Shown here one piece after another: positions 35,626 through 44,879 of a stretch of DNA of 64,000 nucleotides. Position numbers and translations under genes: made by a program. Each line of letters starts with the position of its first letter. The stretch's first letter is position 1. Under the pieces are notes generated by a model that had not been told where the DNA came from, did not search any database, and saw nothing but the letters and a program-made list of their open reading frames with translations. The stretch lies in contig NW_017264198.1 of the NCBI RefSeq assembly GCF_001619985.1, positions 992,001 to 1,056,000 of the forward strand. Direction: 5' to 3'. Source of the DNA: Xylona heveae TC161. Taxonomy: Eukaryota > Ascomycota > Xylonomycetes > Xylonales > Xylonaceae.

Positions 35626-36708
35626 ATGCTGAGGAGGCCGCTGGCTCCAATTGCCAGCAATATTGTTAGGCGGAGAGAGCTGAGTAACTCTGAACGCGTT
35701 GCAGTTTGTTCGGCCTCAAAACTGAAGCATACGAATGCTGAGATCTCTAAGCAGTTCAAAATACCATACTCCACTGTCAAACGTACGGTGGAAAGTTACC
35801 ATGATACAGGCAATCCAAGCCCTGAAAAACGTCCTGGACGGCCTAAAAAGTTGAGCGATCGATCAATACGACTAATTGAGCGATTAATTCGCAAAGACCC
35901 AACTATAAATTATAAGCAATTGATCGAAGAAGTTCAGCTTGATGTCTCCTGCAACACCATCAAAAGAATGCTTGGAGAGTCTGGAATTTCAAAATGGATC
36001 GCTCAAAAAAAGCCCCGGCTTGGTCCTGAGGCTGCACGGAAGAGATATGAATGGTGTTTGGCACGTCGCGACTGGGTTCAGGAGTGGTATTCCATCATAT
36101 GGACAGATGAGTGTTTGGTGGAGCGTGGTGCAGGAAAACAGCGCTGCTGGGTCTTCCGAAAGCCACATGAAAAATGGAAGAAAGTTATGATTCAACCATA
36201 CAGCAAGGGCAGGGACTTAACCATCATGGTCTGGGGTGGATTTTACACTGGTGGGAGGACTGATTTAATTGATATGCCAGGAGATCCCCTCTCCGCTCGG
36301 GGTGGCTCTAGTGCAGCATCATATATCTCAGTTCTTGAAGAAGGGATCCCCCAGATCTATGAGCCAGGCCTCACCTTCATGCATGATAATGCCTCAATAC
36401 ACCGGGCAAGAATTGCGCGACAATGGCTTCAGGATCATGGAATACCAGTGATGGAATGGCCCCCGTACTCACCAGATTTGAACCCTATAGAGCACGCCTG
36501 GCATATGCTTAAAGAATGGCTTTATAAGCACCATCCAGAGCTCCTTGACGATACATCGGTAGATTGGAGGGCTGAGAGAAGACTTTTTGATGCTTTGAAG
36601 GCAGGCTGGGATGCAATTAGTGAGGAAATATTTGTTTCTTTAGTGGAGAGTATGCCCCGACGGATCGAGGCAGTAATTGCAGCAGGTGGATGGTACACAA
36701 AATACTGA
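35626..36708 (+). CDS. Tc1/mariner transposase (DD34E)
   Basis: An intronless frame of 360 residues from the ATG at 35626 (MLRRPLAPIA). The frame is open further upstream, but that part reaches outside the element and is not transposase-like. The N-terminus has a helix-turn-helix (NAEISKQFKIPYSTVKRTVE) and a GRPKK hook, then a second HTH. The catalytic triad is visible: Asp 161 in WTDE, Asp 254 in HDNASIH and Glu 289 in YSPDLNPIEHAW. The 34 residues between the second Asp and Glu define the Tc1 type. Conserved VWGGF also occurs between the first two. It cuts and rejoins its element's DNA at TA sites in the nucleus. All catalytic residues are present and the frame is unbroken, so it may be active or recently so. 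RIP-type decay is not apparent. Confidence 0.92.
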   Translation: MLRRPLAPIASNIVRRRELSNSERVAVCSASKLKHTNAEISKQFKIPYSTVKRTVESYHDTGNPSPEKRPGRPKKLSDRSIRLIERLIRKDPTINYKQLIEEVQLDVSCNTIKRMLGESGISKWIAQKKPRLGPEAARKRYEWCLARRDWVQEWYSIIWTDECLVERGAGKQRCWVFRKPHEKWKKVMIQPYSKGRDLTIMVWGGFYTGGRTDLIDMPGDPLSARGGSSAASYISVLEEGIPQIYEPGLTFMHDNASIHRARIARQWLQDHGIPVMEWPPYSPDLNPIEHAWHMLKEWLYKHHPELLDDTSVDWRAERRLFDALKAGWDAISEEIFVSLVESMPRRIEAVIAAGGWYTKY

Positions 36709-36859
36709 CCCAGGATTTAGCAATAATAAATTGATATTCTTTAAAGTCACTATCTACTCTATTTATATGCCAAAATACAAGTTCTAATATCAATTTCTCA
36801 TTGAGTTATCCATGAATATATTTTGTGGTCCGGAGGATGGTTGGGGTGGCATTTGTGGA

Positions 36860-36887
36860 AATTGCCGTCATTTATGGGCTAGTACTG
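36860..36887 (-). repeat. Right terminal inverted repeat of the mariner element
   Basis: The mirror of the left end; it finishes GTACTG, followed by TA. It sits 151 bp upstream of the ankyrin gene start. Confidence 0.85.
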
Positions 36888-37038
36888 TAACATACGGTGT
36901 CGACGGATAAAAATCTATCCGGGTGATAGCTGACGAGTATGCAGGTGAGCCTTAGCCGCACGGTGGCGCATTCATCTACAGGCGAAATAGGTCACCTTCA
37001 ACGGGAGATCTCTCCACTACCTTGTATACCGCCAGACA

Positions 37039-37963
37039 ATGTTGGAACGACAAATGGATGAAGTAGATATTTCAAGTTTAGTTGTTGGGAACCCTCCTCC
37101 AACCTGTGATCCTACGTATTACGCCCAGAAACCTGCCCCAGAACTCGAGCAATTGAAAGCGGCGGCTAAATCTGGTGACGTTGACCGAGTTCGCGAGCTT
37201 TATGCTTCGCATCAGCTTTCTCCGAACGATTTTGTTTATTCTCTCACCGTGGCGCAGCAGCATCATCGGATCGACGTTGCTAGGTTCCTGCTGGCTCAAG
37301 GTGTTCGCATACAAAATTTCCACGTGGAGAATGCCATCAACGAGAGAAATTATCCTTTTCTGACGCTTTATTTGGAGCACGGATATGACATTAATAAACC
37401 AATCAACTGGACAACTCCTTCGCCGCTCATGTTCGACACCCTTCATTCATGCTGCAAGATGGTGTCTGACTGATTACAGACGATCATTTGACGACGAGAA
37501 GCTTTGCAGGTGGCTACTCGAACGAGGCGCTGACCCAAATGCACCGTGTGTCCTCGATCTCACACCACTTTCTGTGGCCGTTCAGATCGCATCTTTTGGT
37601 ATTATAGCATTACTTTTTGAGCACGGCGGCTCAATCGACCATGGGCAGTTATTGCATTATGCTGTCAGGAGAGACCTAAAAGATTGTATTGACGTCCTGG
37701 CCTTCGTCCTCGACAGAGGCGCACCTATCAATCAGATCATGTACGAGAATTCTCCCGCCAGCTACGAATTGCAAAAGCCATTTGGAATCGGAACCCCTCT
37801 TCATGAGGCCGCGAGGCTGGGCAAGCTGGATGTGGTCGATCTTCTTCTCGCTCGAGGCGCTGATCCAACCAGGAGAGATGTGCGACGGCAGTTGCCTGTT
37901 GATATCGCTGAATGTTACAATAACAATGAAGTGGCGGAACGTCTCCGCGGTGTAAGCCGATGA
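37039..37963 (+). CDS. Ankyrin-repeat protein
   Basis: Two exons, 37039-37430 and 37480-37963 (49-bp intron GTTCGA...TACAG), give 291 residues. The N-terminus is a short acidic leader (MLERQMDEVDI). Ankyrin units then run through most of the protein, clearest as LKAAAKSGDVDRVRELY, CRWLLERGADPNAP with LTPLSVAV, and TPLHEAARLGKLDVVDLLL with RGADP. No transmembrane or enzymatic domain is seen, so a binding or scaffold role is likely; partner unknown. The donor GTTCGA is unusual. The frame of exon 1 stays open 14 codons past it, but only splicing joins the two ankyrin halves. The upstream space is just 151 bp to the mariner element, so its promoter may include or be displaced by that insertion. 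Confidence 0.78.
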
Positions 37964-38749
37964 TGCATGGAAAACACCATTGATCTTCGAGCCCATGAAT
38001 AGATGCCTTTATGTATGCCAAAGCTTGTACATGGACCTGTAACGTTCTAAGCAGTACGCATGACTGATAATTTTTCCTTTGCCTGCAAATAAACCTATTT
38101 AAATTGACAACCCTAAATGCTATGGTTAATCTGTAATAGCTACTAGAGCTTGTTCTGTCCCAAGCAACTACTACCAGTGGGGGTTGCTAGCTAACGGCAA
38201 GCATCACAATAGCCAAAATGTTATCGGATTGGTGGTCTCTACGCCGTGGAAACGTTCCCGTCAAGCGAAGGTTGCCGACCCCCCGTAAAATCTTAACTTG
38301 ACTAGCCCAGGGACCATTTCGCTAGGTTCGTGATCGACAAGCGCTGTTCATTCGCTAGTTGTAATCTTATATGGACCCTGGGTCCCAATGTAGGGACGGA
38401 CAGACTCCAGCTGGCTGGACAACATCATCTTGGTTACATGCAATTTTGACAGTAGATGGTGAGAAAAGAGATGAACAAAATCTTGATATAACCACCCAAT
38501 GAAATTATGCTGTGCTAGAGAAAGCAGAGATGGGTAATAATTTGCATTTCGCTACTTAGAGGGGAGAGAAAATGAAAGAGCCTGCTTTTCAGATTCGATT
38601 GTGTACAACAACTAGATCCATTAACAAACCCTGAATCGAGCCTGTTATGCAACGATGACTCCAGAGAAACATTAAATGCAACCCAAAGCTTGCCTTCGAA
38701 TTCACAACATGGCAAAGCAAACAATTGAAAGAAAAGGAAATTCAGGTGG
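37964..38749. other. Convergent intergenic region (ankyrin gene / RIM2)
   Basis: A 786-bp stretch with no supported gene. The frame at 38515-38766 on the minus strand overlaps the RIM2 end and has no family features. Confidence 0.5.
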
Positions 38750-39979
38750 TTACAAAGGCATCCCAAACAAGCTTAGTACCAGCTCATACACGCCCAAGGC
38801 AATACCGGCAGCTGGTACGGTGCGCAGAAGATGAGGAGTTAGTCCGCCGTACATGGAGAGGAATCCCTCCTCTTTTAGGATGAGGCGAAAGCATTGGACC
38901 AAGCCAGTATATTTAACGCGTCCATTCTCGCTTGGTGCTTGACGTAATCTCGTCCTGATAACCTAAACTCCGCAATTAGAAGTTAGTAAGTGGCATAGAT
39001 ACAACTAACGGCCAACCAGAAGGGGTAATACCTCGTGAGGGTATGCCACAAGAACGGCAAGAAGCTTAGATATCCCCGCAGCACTGCTCATACGGACCAT
39101 TGCTTGGACCTGACCCCTGGCGCTATCATCTCGGCCATGGCCAGACCTCCCCGACTCCATTCCGGCAAGGGAAATCTTCAATTGTTCGTACAGAACGAGA
39201 TGTAAAGTACTTTCGATTGTCCCCAGATAGCTAGCGGAGAGACCTCTGTATAAGCCTCTGATACCCTCACCTCGCATTGTCTGCGCAAGGCAATCCAGAC
39301 TGTTCCTGTATTGACGCTGTTGAATGCCACCCGCCTTGCCGTACGGTTTGTCGAGTTGAAGTCTTGTTTTGATAACCCACAACGGGTTGGTGGCCGTCCC
39401 TGTAACTATTCCAGCGGCTGCAGCGGAAAGCATGTGGACCATGGGCTCGTCCTTTCCCCAGTGGGTTGCCTCTGAAACGATCCTTTTACAGTTGCCGTAG
39501 GTGTGGAATTTGATTGCGCTCGCCGGGACTATTCCAGTCAGGCTTGGACCGAGTCCGCGGAAGAAAACGCGCCAGCCTTCTGTGCGCCGAATGGTAGAGA
39601 GAGTGGAGAGTGTTTCGTGGAAATGGTTGCACGAGGAATTGAGAAGCTGGACAGTACGAGCAGACATCGGCGTAGCAGAAGTATGAATAGACGGAGGTGA
39701 CCGATAAAAGTCGGCCTGCAAACGAGTCCTCAACACATCGAGAGGCGAGGTAAAGACAGCTGCTGCCATCCCGCCGCTCCTGGCAGCCGGGGAAATGTTA
39801 GCAAAAGAGAGCCATCATTGGACAATCCAGTGGGGATATGCTTACGCGCCAGCAATGAAGTGAGCCCAGGCTTTCGTGGCAGATGTCTTATTGAGAGTGA
39901 CGAGTTCAGCGTTACCTAAAGACTTGTGGTCTCGCAGTAGCGCTTCTTGGGGAGGATTTTCCAACTCGGCCGGACGCAT
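38750..39979 (-). CDS. RIM2: Mitochondrial pyrimidine nucleotide carrier Rim2
   Basis: Three exons in minus order: 39979-39846, 39779-39032 and 38962-38750, giving 364 residues. Three mitochondrial-carrier repeats are present, each with its signature: PLDVLRTRLQ, PLWVIKTRLQ and PHEVIRTRLR. The second repeat has the Rim2/SLC25A33-36 style W at PLW, and the third has the E of PHEVIRTRLR. Six inner-membrane helices are expected. The family exchanges pyrimidine (deoxy)nucleotides and supports mitochondrial DNA and iron use. The ATG at 39979 (MRPAEL) is the first in-frame ATG; the frame runs further up with only TTG, so a short upstream coding exon cannot be excluded. The first intron splits the GASGGMAAAV motif. 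This gene is the left border of the accessory island. Confidence 0.9.
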
Positions 39980-41358
39980 TCTGTGGGCTGTCCCAAACAC
40001 CGGAGAGTCGAAAGACGATGGGAAAAGGCATGTGCGGCGACGAGGCAAGAGAGACTGCTTGAATTGCCAGAAAACTTAGATCCTTCAGTGCAGTTTATGC
40101 TCGCAATACCTATTATTTAACCTGCAGAAAAGCGACTCCTCGTTGGTGTCATATTTCCAATAACAAAAGGGTGTCATCTTTCCCTCCTGGCTTCGCTTCA
40201 CAAATGAGCGAGCTGCAAGACTTATCCAGTTATGCAGAGTAAGTATTAGTTATACCTCCAATGAGGAAAAGCACGCTACTGTAGAACTATAACTGGCGAC
40301 CCCGCTAATCGTTAACCAACCCGCGCTTATCAGTCGCTAATCTTTAACCCCACGGGGAAGCTTAACGATGTTGCTATCGTTTTTGCTTCTGTCCCCTTTG
40401 TTTATGTTACAATTAATCTCAGGGACTTTTACTCCCAGCGCCAAACATAATTAAATATAGTACCTAATTGTTGGCTCGGAATAAGTTCCACGGCATGTGT
40501 TGGTAATGAGAGAAGGTTTCGGCTGGGTGTAGCACTGGCTGTTCCGACAAGTGCCTTTGTCTTCTGTTTGGGATAGTGTTGCAACATGTAATACACGGAG
40601 TTGAGGGAATATTAAATATACTTCTAACGAGCGGCACACAATTTGGTTCATTGTGGACATGCTCAAAGCTACAGTACTACATCTAACAAGTTGGGTCGGG
40701 GCCTCTGAAGTATCTTGTATCGGGCGTTTCCACACTGAGGGAGGCATATTTGTATCCAGCAGACTACGAAATATCCTACAATATATGGGCTCGAAAAAGA
40801 TTTGAGAGGAAGATCCCTCCATCCACGGCATGTTCTCACGATCATCTGCTCGCGGCTGCCTAGAACTTCCATCAATCTTCTGCAAGAGGCTGATTTAGGC
40901 TGTACATGCAAGTAATACCTGCAGCTTTCATTTGTTGTTAGGAAAAACGAGGCTGCGGGAAAAGGCTGAAAGTCTGTTTGATTGGATAATGAAATTCCGC
41001 GCCGCAAGCCGCAATTTGTACACGGCCAAAGAATCCTTGTAGAATTGCCATCATCACAAGCAAAGCGGGGGTATCTTTTTAATAACTGGACAAGCAGATT
41101 ATGCCTCGCTGCGGGGTATCTAGATGCCTGATAAATAACAAAAAAAAAATTACGTAGAAATTCTGATCGCTCTATAAGAAATGCCAATTCCAGTGTCCAC
41201 ATCACTCTTCCTATGCCAACGGCGCATACCTCTGAATCTTCGAAGCACCACATTGTACGGTGGTTTCTGGCCTTGAGATACAAGTTGGTAAGACGATTAA
41301 TTTCTAGCCATAAATGTATTGCTGAATATTCAGGGCGTTTAGCTTCTTCAACTTCAAG
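39980..41358. other. Left edge of accessory island, no supported gene
   Basis: About 1.4 kb. A direct repeat of CGCTAATCxTTAACC lies at 40303-40317 and 40335-40349. It is followed by CCCCACGGGGAAGC (about 40346-40360) and ACTCCCAGC (about 40430); similar blocks occur on the far side of module B at about 43467-43530. A 233-codon open frame on the minus strand (40669-41370) has no recognisable domain and is not accepted. Confidence 0.4.
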
Positions 41359-41583
41359 ATGACTGATCAAACTCCACCCAATTCAGGCAAGGGGAAGCTG
41401 GCAGCCATCGGAATTCGAACCGACCTCAAGACATTGCAACAACTAAGTTCTTCGGGCCAAGCGGCCCAAAAAACACGAGAGGATAACCAGATTGATAAGG
41501 CAATGAGGTCTTTGGACGGAGCTCTCCAGGCTAAATTTGGGCCAGGAAAAAACAAAAACCAAGAAAGTTCTGGTAGAAAGTGA
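41359..41583 (+). CDS. Small conserved protein (74 aa), partner of APH copy B
   Basis: A single frame of 74 residues starts MTDQTPPNSGKGKL and ends in a polar Gln/Ser/Lys tail. It shares a central block with the 74-aa protein at 4467-4691: GIR, then Asp, then LQQLSSSGQAAQ against LHQLSSSGVAAQ, and a following KA...LxGA. The surrounding residues differ, so the block is conserved by selection or is the functional part. It is hydrophilic and probably helical, with no membrane segment. The stop codon lies only 10 bp from the stop of the convergent phosphotransferase. I recognise no named family. Its co-duplication with the kinase is the main evidence that it is a gene and that the two work together. 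Confidence 0.65.
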   Translation: MTDQTPPNSGKGKLAAIGIRTDLKTLQQLSSSGQAAQKTREDNQIDKAMRSLDGALQAKFGPGKNKNQESSGRK

Positions 41584-41593
41584 AAAGCAGCTT

Positions 41594-43220
41594 TCACAGA
41601 ACGTTGTCTTTTCCAACCAAAGATGTATTCTCGAATGCCTGTTGGAGCTGCTCATCATACTGTTCCTTATCTGCGAGTTTGCAGCCTGCAGTGTATACCA
41701 TACTCTTTCCCCAAAAATATGGCATGATCAAATTGAACTCCTCTATGTTGTCTGTGCAAAATAAGGGCCGAATGTGCTCCCGAAAAATAGTGAACACACC
41801 AGAAGGGCTAGAGAGTGCCAACGTATACCAAAACGTTCCTGATTCCCAATTTCGGTTCATGACATTGGAGAGGCGTGGCAATAAATTGTTGCTTGGCGTT
41901 GCAGAAGATTTTTTCTCTTCCTCATCCGACAGAATTGTCATGAATTCTGTTCGAATAACATCGTATTCTGGTGAGACCAACTGGTCTATACCTTTATTCG
42001 TTAGCCAATGAGGAGTGTTGACCAGTTCAATCGGCCTTGAACACGCCCATTCCAAATCCACCAGGCAGGTTATATTCCAGTCGGCATCCACAAATATATT
42101 GCTTTGATGGATATCACTCAGAGACAAAACAAAAGGACCACGGCGAAAGTCTCTTTGGAAAAATGAGTGGAAAACAGTCCGCATTGCAGTAAGCGTAGAC
42201 AGTTGATGGATACAGTCACCAAGATCATTCACAGCATTTGGTTGATACCGAAAGCGGTTGTCATGAACGCCAAGGAGATCCACCACATAGGAGTCAACTG
42301 TGGAATATGTGTAGTCACGGCCTATGTCGGTTGGGATATTCTCATTCTCCAATTGCTGTAGTTCAATCGACAGTGGTCGATTTGCGAGCTTCAAGAATCC
42401 GTCATTGTCAATGATAAATGAACCAATCCTAGGGCAAGGAATCCGGCTCATATCTAGAAGAATTCGGGAGAGACCACGGAAGAAGTTTGTACGTAGTCTG
42501 GTATCATGCTGGCCATCTTCCCATGTGTTGGAAAGCATAACACCTTGTGTTTCTTCAATATATTCGACCAGAATATATCCAGCACCAATGGTATTTGGGG
42601 GAATGCTGGTGGTCTGACGGCGAAGATACTTTGAAGGGGCTGGATATCCGAGCCATGATAACAGCTTGCGACGAAGGATTTGGAACCATCGGGTAAGGGC
42701 CGGCAAATTTTCAAGTCGGGTAAACTAGAACTAGTTAGCCAGGGTATCCAGAGACGAATAGCGATCGCTTCCGTACAGTTTCCCCAGTGGAGAGAGCAAA
42801 GCCGTACAGCAGTGGAATTGGGATGTCCGGGCAATTTTCTTGAAGCCAGGCGTAGGTTCCCGCCTCACATCTGATCTTTTCATCGCCATTTCCCGGCCTG
42901 AAAGCTTCGCCTACACGGTATGGAAGCGGGAACCGTATAAGAACACGTTTGTCATTCCAGGAAGGGACGACGACGGGAATGCAGACGTTGAAACTTCCAT
43001 GTAGCCAGTCTTCCACTTCTGCCACGCGGCATGCTGTACTGGACTTCAAGCCTAGATGGTACGCAACCACTTTCCGAATCCAAAGGTGATTGTCATCGAG
43101 GTGGGCAAAGAACTGGTTTCGCTGATCATAGTATCCCAACTGATGAAGAATATTTACTTCCTTCCCCTTAGCAGAATCATAAGTGATCTCCCGTCGAAGG
43201 AGACGTCGCGTTATCGACAT
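41594..43220 (-). CDS. APH-like phosphotransferase, copy B
   Basis: Two exons in minus order, 43220-42777 and 42724-41594 (47-bp intron, GTACGG...TTCTAG), give 524 residues. It aligns over its whole length with copy A at 2430-4076, with the intron at the same position (after the STG motif). The best-kept stretches are the loop GSFNVCIPV, IRCEAxTYAWLxENCP, the catalytic SDIHQSNIF (Asp 352, Asn 357) and WNITCLVDLEWACS. A TATA-like TATATAAAGG lies about 50 bp upstream of the ATG (43270-43280), which suggests a regulated promoter. Substrate is unknown; the fold is that of small-molecule or protein kinases of the APH superfamily. All key active-site residues are present. It overlaps nothing but ends 10 bp from the small gene. 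Confidence 0.86.
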
Positions 43221-43699
43221 GCTGAGCGGCTAGAGGGATAATTGTGTATCATCTCCTCGGCAGGTTGCTTGGTATATAAAGGGGTGACCGACTGGCAAGT
43301 GGTCTGCTCTCCACGTCTTTTGCCTCTCCGCTGCGCAGTCTCTGATTGGATTGAGGAGGTAGCCCTTGGCGGGCGCCAAAAGGCTGGTTACTGAAACTAA
43401 TTAAAAGGTCACCTCGCCAAGCATGATCTCCCCGCCTATCATCCACGAACTGTAGTTAAAATATAAACCCCCGTGGGGAAGCCAAACTCGGCTGTTTGGG
43501 ATTTCTATTTATTTACCCCTTAAACTCCCAGCACCACCGGCGACTTAGTCCACTCAGCTAAACCATTACTGCTTCATCCAACTATATGATCCTTCTGACA
43601 TCTACATCTAAGCGAGCATAATATATGCTTCTAAGAAGATGTGTATTGTAAATTTTCGCTCCTCAAAATCCCCTAAGCTGTTTGCTGACAAGCCTCTAG
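43221..43699. other. Intergenic between APH copy B and the kinase-like gene
   Basis: Contains the TATA-like TATATAAAGG for copy B and, at about 43467-43530, blocks CCCCCGTGGGGAAGC and ACTCCCAGC that echo those at 40.35-40.43 kb. The first exon of the kinase-like gene may lie in its last 150 bp. Confidence 0.4.
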
Positions 43700-44503
43700 T
43701 ATAAGACGCGCCAGCCGATCGAGGAGCCGTCTCCACAAAACATCATAGCATGTGGAAACCTTGGTGTCGTTCATAAACTTAACGGCCAGCTAGTTCGGAA
43801 GCTTCCTTCTAATCCCTCGAATCCAAATAGCTTGCGTGCTATCAAGACTGAAGCTCGAATTTACCAACACCTCCAGAAGCATAAGCGCATAGCTCGATGT
43901 TTATCGGCCACGGACGACCACGTTGATCTCCGCTATGAATCTCATGGGGATCTGGCCTCATATTTGCACAACCATACAGTCACGGAACGGTTCCGAATTT
44001 GCGTAGCTCAACAAGCTATTGAAGCCATCCATTACATCCACGAAAAAGAGGTCATCCATTCGGATCTTTCTGCTCGACAATTTTTGCTGGACGGCCGACT
44101 CAATCTTAGACTGTGTGACTTTTCTGGCTCTTCTTTAAAAGGCTCAGATGCTCTCGTCCTGGAAAATGCTTCTCATTTTTTACCCCGGGATGAAGACGCC
44201 CCAAATACTGTTTGCAGTGACATATTTGCTCTTGGTTCTACTCTTTACGAAATCTTTGCCGGCAAGATGCCTTATGCAGGGCTATCAGAAGAGGAGATTC
44301 TAAAACTATATTGCCAAAAAGTATTCCCTGATTTGAGTATGATCAAAAGGGAAGCTTGGAGGCGGGTCATCACCAAATGCTGGCACGCTGAATACAACAA
44401 CACGGCCGAGATATTTGGAGAAATTCATAAACGATCATGGATTTGCTATCGTTCTTGGCTAAGACTCTGTCCAAACAAAACCACCAAGCCGGCTCCAACG
44501 TAA
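43700..44503 (+). CDS. Protein-kinase-like gene (5' end unresolved)
   Basis: An open frame from 43700 to the TGA-independent stop at 44501-44503 encodes about 267 residues of a eukaryotic-type kinase. A short glycine-loop-like segment (CGNLGVVHKL) is followed by VRKLP (candidate ATP Lys) and a Glu in TEARIYQHL. The catalytic loop is HSDLSARQF (in place of HRD-LxxxN), the metal site is CDFSGSS (in place of DFG), and the back part has DIFALGSTLYEI and W-hinge residues. The Asn of the catalytic loop is replaced by Gln. The HSDL/DFS variant is common in a fungal-specific kinase group, so activity is uncertain. An in-frame stop sits just before 43700 within CTCTAG, a good acceptor, so a short upstream exon with the start codon is likely but not identified. 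It is convergent with a small Cys-rich gene. Confidence 0.65.
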   Translation, partial: YKTRQPIEEPSPQNIIACGNLGVVHKLNGQLVRKLPSNPSNPNSLRAIKTEARIYQHLQKHKRIARCLSATDDHVDLRYESHGDLASYLHNHTVTERFRICVAQQAIEAIHYIHEKEVIHSDLSARQFLLDGRLNLRLCDFSGSSLKGSDALVLENASHFLPRDEDAPNTVCSDIFALGSTLYEIFAGKMPYAGLSEEEILKLYCQKVFPDLSMIKREAWRRVITKCWHAEYNNTAEIFGEIHKRSWICYRSWLRLCPNKTTKPAPT

Positions 44504-44602
44504 TTCGACCACACCACTCGGACAGAACTGCCTAAAATTGCCCCTTAATCGCCACATTGTGGGTGCGCTAGCGTTTGCGTGCAGAGGCATATGGCCTTGC
44601 AA

Positions 44603-44879
44603 CTATCCGGTAGTGGTGGTAGCTTGAGTCTACAAATAGTCAGAGTGCTCCGAATTTTAATTACACGCGCTTCCGAAAGGCTTTTACCTGATGTTGTGGG
44701 CATTTGGTTTTGGCTCTGGTGGAAGGATTATATATCACTGAATAGTTTGGGCAGCTGCTTCTCGGAGCATTTGCAGGCTTTTTGGGACATTCGGGCCCCG
44801 GAGTGATGAATACTGTGTTGCAAGCTGGATTGACGCAGCCAGAGGTATAGATAGTAGTGTTTGTGTATTCGATACACAT
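44603..44879 (-). CDS. Possible small Cys-rich protein (72 aa)
   Basis: Two exons in minus order, 44879-44688 and 44629-44603 (58-bp intron GTAAAA...TTGTAG), give 72 residues. The protein starts MCIEYTNTTIY and has six cysteines (SGCVNPAC, PECPKK, SSCPNY, KCPQHQ). This resembles the many short MC-x-Y type fungal proteins with paired cysteines that may bind zinc. No signal peptide is seen. Without the intron the frame ends a few codons later at 44661. It is tail to tail with the kinase-like gene (99 bp between stops). I do not recognise a named family; existence is moderately supported by the Cys pattern and plausible splice sites. Confidence 0.38.

Larger units (their letters stand above)
35541..36887 (+). 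mobile_element. Tc1/mariner DNA transposon, apparently complete
   Basis: The 1347-bp element is bounded by imperfect terminal inverted repeats. The left end begins CAGTACCTCGCC and the right end, read inward on the other strand, begins CAGTACTAGCCC. Both then reach a shared ACGGCAATT block, with 22 of 28 positions matching. It is flanked on both sides by TA (35539-35540 and 36888-36889), the target duplication of the Tc1/mariner group. It holds one intronless transposase gene with no visible break. Whether other copies exist elsewhere cannot be told from this window. Confidence 0.9.

Noticed and set aside
40669-41370. 233-codon open frame on the minus strand
   Set aside because: No domain, no splice partner, odd composition, and it runs across the start of the better-supported 74-aa gene. 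Likely chance.
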